Source of the DNA: CAVALG01 sp963630555
Lineage (GTDB): Bacteria; Bacillota; Clostridia; Oscillospirales; Acutalibacteraceae
NCBI GenBank assembly: GCA_963630555.1
Contig: CAVGND010000022.1
Span: 1-28,730, forward strand
Reading direction: 5' to 3'
Length of the DNA: 28,730 nucleotides
Positions 22,857 to 28,504 of this stretch are shown in pieces. A program made the translations under genes and the position numbers. The notes under the pieces were generated by a model. The model worked only from the letters and a program-made list of their open reading frames with translations, searched no databases and was not told the DNA's origin. Numbering within the stretch: the stretch's first letter is position 1; each line of letters opens with the position of its first letter.

Positions 22857-22880
22857 CAGTATTATAATTCTATTATACTG
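22857..22880. promoter_or_regulatory. Operator-like inverted repeat before the alpha-galactosidase gene
   Basis: CAGTAT (22857-22862) and ATACTG (22875-22880) form an inverted repeat with an AT-rich 12-base centre that is itself partly symmetric. It lies between the predicted -10 and the ribosome binding site, a usual place for a sugar-responsive repressor. No regulator gene for it is in the window. Confidence 0.4.
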
Positions 22881-22909
22881 ATTTTAACACAATAAGCCGC
22901 CGATATCAA
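22881..22909 (-). promoter_or_regulatory. Promoter of the alpha-galactosidase gene run
   Basis: On the minus strand TTGATA (22904-22909) and TAAAAT (22881-22886) are separated by 17 bases, each with one mismatch to the sigma-A consensus. The leader to the ATG at 22834 is about 40 bases. Confidence 0.65.
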
Positions 22910-23009
22910 TCATTTTTTATATAACAAAAACAGGAATGTGAAATTTAACATCAATCGGAAAAACTATTAAAGCACAAAGTGCAGATTAAAAATAAAGAGG
23001 TGTAAAATA

Positions 23010-23210
23010 ATGTGTAAAAAAAGAATCAAAGACCATATTGACACGCTTGAACCGTCGTCAACCGAGATAGCGGGACAACCCGAAAACGCATTTGAAATGG
23101 TAAATAAATACGGAACCTACAATATTCAGCCGACTTCCGATTCGGGCAACGATTTCCCGCACATAGCGCAGGGTTATCCGCAAAATATAAGCCAAAGCAA
23201 AAAGCATTAA
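23010..23210 (+). CDS. Small protein of unknown function (66 aa)
   Basis: The ATG has GAGG (22997-23000) nine bases upstream and the frame is open to a TAA. The product is hydrophilic with no membrane segment or signal peptide. It has a basic start M-C-K-K-R-I-K-D-H, an acidic middle, and a polar Tyr/Gln/Pro-containing end with Y-G-T-Y-N-I-Q-P-T-S-D. The only cysteine is residue 2. I do not recognise a named domain. Its stop lies two bases from the convergent permease gene's stop, with no terminator between. A regulatory, spore-associated or precursor-peptide role cannot be told apart from sequence alone. Confidence 0.7.
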   Translation: MCKKRIKDHIDTLEPSSTEIAGQPENAFEMVNKYGTYNIQPTSDSGNDFPHIAQGYPQNISQSKKH

Positions 23211-23212
23211 AT

Positions 23213-23575
23213 TCAGTCATCGCGTGAAAAAAGAGTATAACAACCCAGTGCCAAAAGGCAAACACCGAATATTACCGACAGGGTTTTGCCGGGTAACGCA
23301 TCGGCGGCGGCAACGCCGGCAAGCGTCCCTGCCATTCCGCCGCCTGCTGTCGGTAATACATATCTGAATTTTATTTTCTTTTTTAAGATATAGACAGCAA
23401 CCGATGCTGCGGCAATAGGGATAAAAAACAGGAGGTTTATTCCCTGCGCCTGCAATTGTTCAACTCCGGCAAAAACGGTTAGATATATTATAAGCATTCC
23501 GCCGCCGCCGAGCCCCATAGCACCCACAAATCCGGATATAGCTCCTGCCGCCGCAACAGTCAACCAACTTCCCAC
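23213..23575 (-). CDS. TauE/SafE (TSUP) permease, C-terminal half protein
   Basis: This 120-residue membrane protein has about four helices and matches one of the two repeats of TauE/SafE anion (sulfite/organosulfonate-type) exporters. It has the repeat signature G-A-I-S-G-F-V-G-A-M-G-L-G-G-G-G near its start. The GTG at 23575 lies nine bases after the stop of the other half gene, in the same frame. GAGGTGA, which includes that stop, serves as ribosome binding site. Full-length family members are about 240-260 residues, equal to both halves together. The two products probably pair to make one transporter. The transported ion is unknown. Confidence 0.83.
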   Translation of the reverse strand: MGSWLTVAAAGAISGFVGAMGLGGGGMLIIYLTVFAGVEQLQAQGINLLFFIPIAAASVAVYILKKKIKFRYVLPTAGGGMAGTLAGVAAADALPGKTLSVIFGVCLLALGCYTLFSRDD

Positions 23576-23584
23576 TGTTCCCGT

Positions 23585-23947
23585 TCACCTCATAATAAGC
23601 CGTATTCCCGCCCATATCATAAAACCGCCGAATATAAGTTTAAGCCGGTTTGACGGTATTTTACCGAGGGCAACAGTACCCAAAAGTGCGCCCAAAAGTC
23701 CCGAAGGGACAAAAAGCAAAGCATCCTGCACCTGCATACTGCCTTTAAAAAGGTAAACTCCCACACTTACCAATGTTATCGGTAAAATAACAGCTACGGA
23801 GTTCATGTGTGCTTCCTGCCTTTCAAGTCCGCAAACTTTAGATAAAAGCGGTACGGCGAGCATGCCGCCTCCGGCACCGAGAAGTCCGTTTATCACACCT
23901 ATTAAAAATCCGCCCGCGGCAAGCAGCAAGCCCGTCTTTTTCAACAT
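23585..23947 (-). CDS. TauE/SafE (TSUP) permease, N-terminal half protein
   Basis: This 120-residue half permease has about four helices and the first-repeat signature G-F-L-I-G-V-I-N-G-L-L-G-A-G-G-G, followed by an H-M-N-S-V-A segment typical of the family. It ends at a TGA. Four codons later, in the same frame, the second half starts. The start is ATG 23947 or the TTG directly after it. The only ribosome-binding-like sequence (GGGTG) lies in the 3' arm of a terminator-like hairpin at 23948-23981. It lies 55 bases downstream of the XRE regulator gene. Confidence 0.85.
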   Translation of the reverse strand: MLKKTGLLLAAGGFLIGVINGLLGAGGGMLAVPLLSKVCGLERQEAHMNSVAVILPITLVSVGVYLFKGSMQVQDALLFVPSGLLGALLGTVALGKIPSNRLKLIFGGFMIWAGIRLIMR

Positions 23948-23981
23948 AAAAACACCCGTCGGTATTTTCCCCCGACAGGTG
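23948..23981 (-). terminator. Terminator or attenuator before the TauE/SafE genes
   Basis: Minus-strand RNA can pair CACCUGUCGG (23972-23981) with CCGACGGGUG (23953-23962), 10 bp with one G-U, over a 9-base loop. Five Us follow (23948-23952), directly before the ATG at 23947. It may end the XRE transcript. It would also mask the GGGUG ribosome binding site of the permease gene. Confidence 0.7.
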
Positions 23982-24002
23982 CTTAAATATTCTTTTTATA
24001 TT

Positions 24003-24590
24003 TTACCTCAATCTTGACCACAGCAGAATTATTATCTGCGCCGGTATGCCTATAATAAAAACAAGCCATATGTTATACGATATGGAGGACAAGACCGTGA
24101 AATACACCACGGCAAGAACACCCCATACTAAAAGCGATATTATAAGAAAATTTTTGCGCCTGTTTCCCCAAATTGAGTTGAAAACCAAAATAACTACTAT
24201 TGAGATTATAAACGTATACAGGAAAGTGAGCCAGCCCATTTTAAGCCCCGCAAGGTTTATGCTAATAAACACAATCGTACCTATAAGCCAGACAAGCATG
24301 GTCGAAAGTGCGGTTATTATAAGGCGGTTTACCTTTTGCCTGTGCGTATATTCGCGGCGTTTGTTTATAATATTGGTGTGATCCTCGGTCAATAAATAAT
24401 CCACAGTTACGCCGAAAAGATCGGCTATACTTTTAAGTACCGTGACATCAGGCAGCGAATCGCCACGTTCCCATTTTGATACCGCCTTATCGGAATAATT
24501 CAGCGTTTCCGCTAATGTCAATTGAGTCATATCAGCCGAACGGCGAAGGTCTTGAATATTTTTTGCAACAACCTTTTTTAAATTTTCCAT
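24003..24590 (-). CDS. XRE-family regulator with C-terminal membrane domain
   Basis: The 195-residue protein has an N-terminal helix-turn-helix (about 8-66; M-T-Q-L-T-L-A-E-T-L-N-Y-S-D-K-A-V-S-K-W-E) followed by four hydrophobic helices (about 88-110, 116-138, 148-168, 172-192). Such membrane-tethered XRE proteins are common in clostridia. They are thought to couple DNA binding to an envelope signal, but the ligand is unknown. GGAG lies six to seven bases before the ATG, and a good promoter is present (24620-24648). It may regulate itself, the permease genes downstream or the divergent hydrolase; the inverted repeat at 24673-24702 is a candidate site. Confidence 0.9.
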   Translation of the reverse strand: MENLKKVVAKNIQDLRRSADMTQLTLAETLNYSDKAVSKWERGDSLPDVTVLKSIADLFGVTVDYLLTEDHTNIINKRREYTHRQKVNRLIITALSTMLVWLIGTIVFISINLAGLKMGWLTFLYTFIISIVVILVFNSIWGNRRKNFLIISLLVWGVLAVVYFTVLSSISYNIWLVFIIGIPAQIIILLWSRLR

Positions 24591-24619
24591 AGCGTTCTCC
24601 GTTAGTTATTTATAACGGT

Positions 24620-24648
24620 ATTGTAGCACAAATAAGCCGCTTTGTAAA
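24620..24648 (-). promoter_or_regulatory. Promoter of the XRE regulator gene
   Basis: On the minus strand TTTACA (24643-24648) and TACAAT (24620-24625) are 17 bases apart, each with one mismatch to the sigma-A consensus. The start would lie about 25 bases before the ATG. Confidence 0.7.
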
Positions 24649-24672
24649 GTGATATTTTTACAATTCTACTTC

Positions 24673-24702
24673 CGGTAGAGAAAGTTTAAAGGTTCTCTAC
24701 CG
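24673..24702. repeat. 10-bp perfect inverted repeat in the divergent intergenic region
   Basis: CGGTAGAGAA (24673-24682) and TTCTCTACCG (24693-24702) flank a 10-base AT-rich centre. It lies 25-55 bases upstream of the XRE promoter -35 and about 40 bases upstream of the hydrolase promoter. There is no T-run, so an operator is more likely than a terminator. Confidence 0.55.
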
Positions 24703-24743
24703 CTTTAACACCGCCTTTATGGGGCACCCTAAAACGGTGTAGC

Positions 24744-24772
24744 GTGACTTTTGGGGTCAACTGATGTACAAT
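24744..24772 (+). promoter_or_regulatory. Probable promoter of the SGNH hydrolase gene
   Basis: GTGACT (24744-24749) and TACAAT (24767-24772) are 17 bases apart. The -10 has one mismatch and the -35 two. GGGAG follows in the leader about ten bases before the ATG at 24807. Confidence 0.5.
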
Positions 24773-24806
24773 CATACCATAATCTTTTTTACGGGAGATG
24801 TTTTGA

Positions 24807-25478
24807 ATGAAAAACTTAAAAATATTCGGCGATTCCATTCTTCGCGGCGTTATGTATTCGGATGAAGAAAAAAGATACCGCCTTTGTGACGATAATAAAT
24901 TCAAATCATTCGCAGAACACGGAATCAGCGTTGATAACAATTCAAAAATGGGATGCACCATTGACACGGGCGCAAAATTGATTGAAAAGCGTCTTACCGA
25001 TTGCGGGAGTGACACAACCGTACTTATAGAACTCGGCGGAAATGACTGCGATTATAATTGGGCGGCAATATCAGATGACCCCAACGGCTCTTTCCTTTGC
25101 AAGACTCCGGAAAACGAATTTATAAACAAATACGGCGAAGCCATAACGGCTGCAAGAGAAAAAGGCGCGGAAGTTGTTGTTTCTTCGCTTGTGCCGATTG
25201 ACCCGGATAAATATTTTAATTGGATAAGCAAAGGGCTCTGCCCCGATAATATAATGAAATGGCTCGGGGATAAAAGCGTTCTGTACCGTTGGCAGGAACA
25301 TTATGACCGACTTGTAAGGCAAATTGCGGATAAATTCGGCTGCCGTGTTGTTGATCTGCGCACACCTTTCCTTTTAAGCCACGATTACAAAAACCTGTTG
25401 TGTGCAGACGGCATCCACCCAACCGAAAAGGGTCATAAACTCATCCGAAAAACGCTGCTTGAAAACACCTGTGCATAA
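24807..25478 (+). CDS. SGNH/GDSL-family hydrolase
   Basis: This 223-residue esterase or deacetylase-like enzyme has all four blocks. Block I is F-G-D-S-I-L-R-G (catalytic Ser10). A Gly of block II is in the region near 48. Block III is E-L-G-G-N-D (Asn of the oxyanion hole). Block V is D-G-I-H-P-T-E-K-G-H with catalytic Asp and His. No signal peptide is present, so it acts in the cytoplasm on a soluble ester, possibly an acetylated sugar. GGGAG is about ten bases upstream of the ATG. It appears to be a single-gene unit, divergent from the XRE regulator and followed by the CIRCE palindrome, whose hairpin may also help end transcription. Confidence 0.9.
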   Translation: MKNLKIFGDSILRGVMYSDEEKRYRLCDDNKFKSFAEHGISVDNNSKMGCTIDTGAKLIEKRLTDCGSDTTVLIELGGNDCDYNWAAISDDPNGSFLCKTPENEFINKYGEAITAAREKGAEVVVSSLVPIDPDKYFNWISKGLCPDNIMKWLGDKSVLYRWQEHYDRLVRQIADKFGCRVVDLRTPFLLSHDYKNLLCADGIHPTEKGHKLIRKTLLENTCA

Positions 25479-25500
25479 GAAAATTAAAAATTGCATTTCA

Positions 25501-25533
25501 ACATTAGCACTCTACGCCGTAGAGTGCTAATGT
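25501..25533. promoter_or_regulatory. CIRCE operator (HrcA binding site)
   Basis: The exact CIRCE consensus TTAGCACTC-N9-GAGTGCTAA occupies 25504-25530. The symmetry extends beyond it: 15-base arms (25501-25515 and 25519-25533) are perfectly complementary around GCC. In Bacillota this is the operator of the heat-shock repressor HrcA. It places the downstream Hsp20 gene in the HrcA regulon. Confidence 0.95.
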
Positions 25534-25561
25534 TTACAATTTATTCATAAAAGTGTAATAA
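25533..25561 (+). promoter_or_regulatory. Possible hsp20 promoter next to CIRCE
   Basis: TTTACA (25533-25538) abuts the CIRCE right arm, with TAATAA (25556-25561) after 17 bases. The -35 has one mismatch and the -10 two. HrcA bound at CIRCE would cover the -35 edge. A TATAAC at 25581-25586 is an alternative -10. Confidence 0.45.
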
Positions 25562-25590
25562 AACATGCAATAATTAGGGGTATAACATAA

Positions 25591-25698
25591 TTGTCGAAAG
25601 AAAAAAGCGACAATAAAAAAACAAATAAGGAAGTGGCTCCGTTGGGTCGGTATAGGCAAATTGAAAATGATTCGGCATCCGATTCAGCCGAAAGATAA
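25591..25698 (+). CDS. Candidate 35-aa ORF in the hsp20 leader
   Basis: An open frame begins at TTG 25591 and ends at TAA 25698. AGGGG (25576-25580) lies ten bases upstream. The predicted peptide is very hydrophilic and Lys-rich at first, with a Ser/Asp/Glu-rich end, and has no hydrophobic segment. It lies 44 bases upstream of hsp20 and would share its HrcA-controlled transcript. I do not recognise it. It may be a leader peptide, a small heat-induced protein, or chance. Confidence 0.4.
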   Translation: MSKEKSDNKKTNKEVAPLGRYRQIENDSASDSAER

Positions 25699-25742
25699 TT
25701 ATAAAACGAATCGGAAATACTTAATTTTCGGAGGTAACAATT

Positions 25743-26195
25743 ATGTTTGAACTTAGACCTTATAACAGAAATCACACTTTGGAACACAACCCGTTCCGTG
25801 ATATGGACGAATTTGAAAATCGTTTCTTCGCAAACCCCTTCTCGCTTTTCGGTAATGATTCTTTGGCGCAGTTCCGCACCGATATAACCGATAATGGCGA
25901 CAGTTACCTGCTTGAAGCAGATCTTCCGGGATTTGATAAAAAAGATATCAACCTTGATATAAGCGGTGATATGCTTACGATATCCGCCGAACGGCATTCA
26001 AAAACCGAAGAGAAGGACTCAAAAGGTAAATGCATACGCTGCGAACGTTCTTACGGTTCGTACAGGCGTCAGTTTGATATTTCGGGTGTTGAAACAACAG
26101 GAATCAAAGCAAAATATGAGGATGGTGTGCTAAAATTAACAATGCCGAAGAAAACGCCGGAACCGGAGCATACACACAGACTTGAAATTGAATAA
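25743..26195 (+). CDS. hsp20: Small heat shock protein, Hsp20/alpha-crystallin family
   Basis: This ATP-independent chaperone binds unfolding proteins in the cytoplasm. The 150 residues comprise an N-terminal arm rich in Phe and Asn (about 1-42) and an alpha-crystallin domain (about 43-135). The domain has E-A-D-L-P-G-F-D-K-K-D-I and Y-E-D-G-V-L-K-L-T-M-P-K, ending in a short His/Glu tail. The start has GGAGG about eight bases before the ATG. The perfect CIRCE site upstream shows HrcA control. The C-terminal I-X-I oligomerisation motif is represented only weakly by L-E-I-E. A strong terminator follows. Confidence 0.96.
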   Translation: MFELRPYNRNHTLEHNPFRDMDEFENRFFANPFSLFGNDSLAQFRTDITDNGDSYLLEADLPGFDKKDINLDISGDMLTISAERHSKTEEKDSKGKCIRCERSYGSYRRQFDISGVETTGIKAKYEDGVLKLTMPKKTPEPEHTHRLEIE

Positions 26196-26216
26196 TATCT
26201 GCTTGTCTACAGTCTG

Positions 26217-26251
26217 AAGCGCTTCCTTTCTTTTGAAAGGAAGCGCTTTTT
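26217..26251 (+). terminator. Terminator after hsp20
   Basis: A perfect 14-bp stem, AAGCGCTTCCTTTC (26217-26230) with 26235-26248, has a TTTT loop and is followed by T-rich sequence on the plus strand. On the minus strand there is no U-tract, so the convergent surface-protein gene needs another end, which I did not find. Confidence 0.9.
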
Positions 26252-26302
26252 GTTTAGTTAAGTGTATTGAATACTGTATATACCCGTGTCGCTATTCAAG
26301 CA

Positions 26303-28504
26303 TCAAACAAGGCTCTTTTTCTTTTTCGCAATGTACACAATTAGACCAATATTGCCGGCCAGTGCAAGTCCGGCTATGATAATGGCAATAATGGCTATTA
26401 TATGGTCACTGTCTGCTTTTTCATCAGCACCAGCATTTGCCGGAATTACCGTCTCTGAGACTGCTTTAACACCGGTGTCAGTTGTACCGAGCCACCAGTT
26501 GCCGTTTTCTCCGATGATTGGGGTTATGCCGTCTTTGCCGTCAGCACCGACTAATTTGCCGAGATTCACCGTCGTTCCATCGGTATATGTGAGAATCAGT
26601 TCTCCGCTTCCGTTTATCTCCGCTTTGGCAATCCCAATGCCGTCCTCGCCGTTGGCACCGTTTGTACCGTCCTTGCCATCGGCTCCTGCAGCGCCGGTAT
26701 CGCCCTTGATTGATGCCTGAACGCCGGTGTCAGTTGTGCCGAGCCACCAGTTGCCGTTAGGGCCGATATATGGAATCAACCCGTCTTCACCCGCCGAACC
26801 GGTGTCGCCCTTATCGCCGGTGGCTTTTACGCCGAGGGAAGCCCAGGTCTGTCCGCCGTCATAAGAAACGTACCAGAGATTGTCTATGCCGATTTTAAGC
26901 TGAGGTGTTGTACCGTCGGTTCCGGCTGCGCCGGTGTCGCCCTTATCGCCGGTGGCTTTTACGCCGAGGGAAGCCCAGGTCTGTCCGCCGTCATAAGAAA
27001 CGTACCAGAGATTGTCTATGCCGATTTTAAGCTGAGGTGTTGTACCGTCGGTTCCGGCTGCGCCGGTATCACCTTTATCGCCGGTGGCTTTCACACCGAG
27101 GGAAGTCCAGGTCTGACCGCCGTCGTTGGAAACATACCAGCAGTTATCCTCGCCGATTTTTATCTGCGGTACTTTCTGCTCCGGCTCAGTTTCCGGCAGC
27201 GTCAGTTCCAACAGCGGACTGGCGTAGTCTGTTGCATAATCTCCATTGCACTGTTCATTAAAGATATACAGTTTGTCACCGCTGTCGGGCTCAAAACTGT
27301 CAGGAAGCGTTACCATAGCGGTACCGCCGGTCTGTGAGGCTTCCTTTAGATTTTTTATTCGTCCATAGTAGGTTACAGTTCCATTATTTATTACCATAGC
27401 CGATAGGTACTCGCAGCTGCCGGTGGCGGCGCCGTCATAGGAAAACTGCACCACATTACCGGAACGTCTTTCCGGTATTATGGATAAACTGCCGCGGGAT
27501 TTGTCCAGAATTGTCAGCTTAAATTGATTGCCGCTGTAGTTATCAACAGCGGTAAGTCCGTTGCCGGTTTTGCCGCCGGAGGCAGGGGATGAGAACAGTA
27601 TCATATCCGGTGTCATGTTGAAAGCGGGGCGAGCTGTTAAATTTGAATTTCTACGATGATGTGCCACCATACCGTCTTTTCCGACTCCCACAGCATAGTT
27701 TGCATCATGATAAGACGGGGAACGAAGCCACCAACTTTTTGCGGTTCCATTGTAATAGGCGATTCGGGATTCGGTGCTGGTAAAGCCGTATTCTCTCTTG
27801 TTGACTTCTTCATATGATAGAAAAAACACCTTGTCACCGTTTAAAATGTTGTCTGCAGCGGCAGAGTAGGAAGATTTTGCGTCTGATTTATATGTACTCA
27901 TAATGGCGCTGTACTCTGCATCTGTAAAGGCATTGAATTCATTTATGCACCAATGCCGGACGCTGCTGGTTTGCCATTCATTTGTCCCATTTTCATTACC
28001 ATTGAAGAATATGCCGCCGAAGGTTGTTTTTCCAAACAGCACTTCGCTCAGCAGAAAAAGTCCGTCCACACCGGTGTTAGTCCGGTCGTCCAACACACGC
28101 CACTTTACGGGACTGCCGTTCCAACTGCCGTAGTAGATATAGTCATAGCCGTTTACGCTGTCATAGCCGGAGATGCCGCTGGTGCTGAACTGTATGGTAC
28201 TGCAATCCTTTAACTGCAAAACCAATGTGCTTTCTTTTTGAATATTGTAATATGCCAATGTGCGCCCGTCTTCAAGCAATTTTCCGTCATAATACAAATT
28301 TTGCCTATCAGCAGCCAAGCCCGTTTTGTCCTTGATTTTATCTTTCACATTGTCAATGCTGTCGCCGCTTTCCACTTCAAGCGTCCACTCCGCCCGACCG
28401 ACAACGGTTAAGTCAATTTTAATCTCCATGGCACTTGCCGTTACAGGTACAAGAAACAGCACCATGAATATCGCAAGAAAAATGCTTAATAATTTCTTTT
28501 TCAT
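26303..28504 (-). CDS. Anchored surface protein with ubiquitin-like and collagen-like domains
   Basis: This is an exported 733-residue protein. Order: signal peptide 1-25 (cleavage after A-S-A); ubiquitin-like domain 26-98; a DUF6273-like domain about 120-300 with W-R-V-L-D, W-W-L-R-S-P and R-P-A-F-N; a beta-type domain about 320-435; three 44-residue repeats joining an I-G-X-D-N-X-W-Y-V-S module to collagen-like G-D-K-G-D-T-G; two G-N-W-W-L-G-T-T-D-T-G-V modules with more G-X-Y triplets; a transmembrane helix about 703-726; and a K-K-K-K tail. There is no LPXTG motif, so it is held by the helix. GGAGG precedes the ATG, which overlaps the stop of the upstream gene by four bases. The ubiquitin domain has no terminal Gly-Gly and cannot be conjugated as such. 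A host-facing adhesion or decoy role is inference. Confidence 0.9.
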   Translation of the reverse strand: MKKKLLSIFLAIFMVLFLVPVTASAMEIKIDLTVVGRAEWTLEVESGDSIDNVKDKIKDKTGLAADRQNLYYDGKLLEDGRTLAYYNIQKESTLVLQLKDCSTIQFSTSGISGYDSVNGYDYIYYGSWNGSPVKWRVLDDRTNTGVDGLFLLSEVLFGKTTFGGIFFNGNENGTNEWQTSSVRHWCINEFNAFTDAEYSAIMSTYKSDAKSSYSAAADNILNGDKVFFLSYEEVNKREYGFTSTESRIAYYNGTAKSWWLRSPSYHDANYAVGVGKDGMVAHHRRNSNLTARPAFNMTPDMILFSSPASGGKTGNGLTAVDNYSGNQFKLTILDKSRGSLSIIPERRSGNVVQFSYDGAATGSCEYLSAMVINNGTVTYYGRIKNLKEASQTGGTAMVTLPDSFEPDSGDKLYIFNEQCNGDYATDYASPLLELTLPETEPEQKVPQIKIGEDNCWYVSNDGGQTWTSLGVKATGDKGDTGAAGTDGTTPQLKIGIDNLWYVSYDGGQTWASLGVKATGDKGDTGAAGTDGTTPQLKIGIDNLWYVSYDGGQTWASLGVKATGDKGDTGSAGEDGLIPYIGPNGNWWLGTTDTGVQASIKGDTGAAGADGKDGTNGANGEDGIGIAKAEINGSGELILTYTDGTTVNLGKLVGADGKDGITPIIGENGNWWLGTTDTGVKAVSETVIPANAGADEKADSDHIIAIIAIIIAGLALAGNIGLIVYIAKKKKSLV
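26799..27170 (-). repeat. Tandem 132-bp coding repeats in the surface-protein gene
   Basis: Copies occupy 26799-26930, 26931-27062 and a diverged 27063-27170. The first two appear identical over all 132 bases; the third has many silent and some coding changes. Each encodes a 44-residue unit of a W-Y-V-S-X-D-G-G-Q-T-W module and a collagen-like stretch. The near-identity shows recent duplication or gene conversion, and copy number probably varies between strains. Confidence 0.93.

Noticed and set aside
23585..23587. TGA read as selenocysteine between the two permease halves
   Set aside because: The downstream half has its own GTG and ribosome binding site, and TauE/SafE proteins are not known selenoproteins. 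I did not see an obvious bacterial SECIS hairpin, though folding was not computed.
24003..25478. XRE regulator and SGNH hydrolase as a toxin-antitoxin or defence pair
   Set aside because: They are divergent with separate promoters. The hydrolase is an ordinary SGNH enzyme and the regulator is of the common membrane-tethered type.
26286..26720. Long plus-strand ORF opposite the surface-protein gene (also at 10188-10730 opposite the biotin carrier)
   Set aside because: Both lie antisense to well-supported genes with repetitive Pro/Ala/Gly codons that keep the opposite frame open. Neither has a convincing ribosome binding site or recognisable domain.
26799..27170. Direct repeats as a CRISPR array
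   Set aside because: The units are 132 bases, contiguous without unique spacers, and keep an open reading frame that encodes protein repeats.
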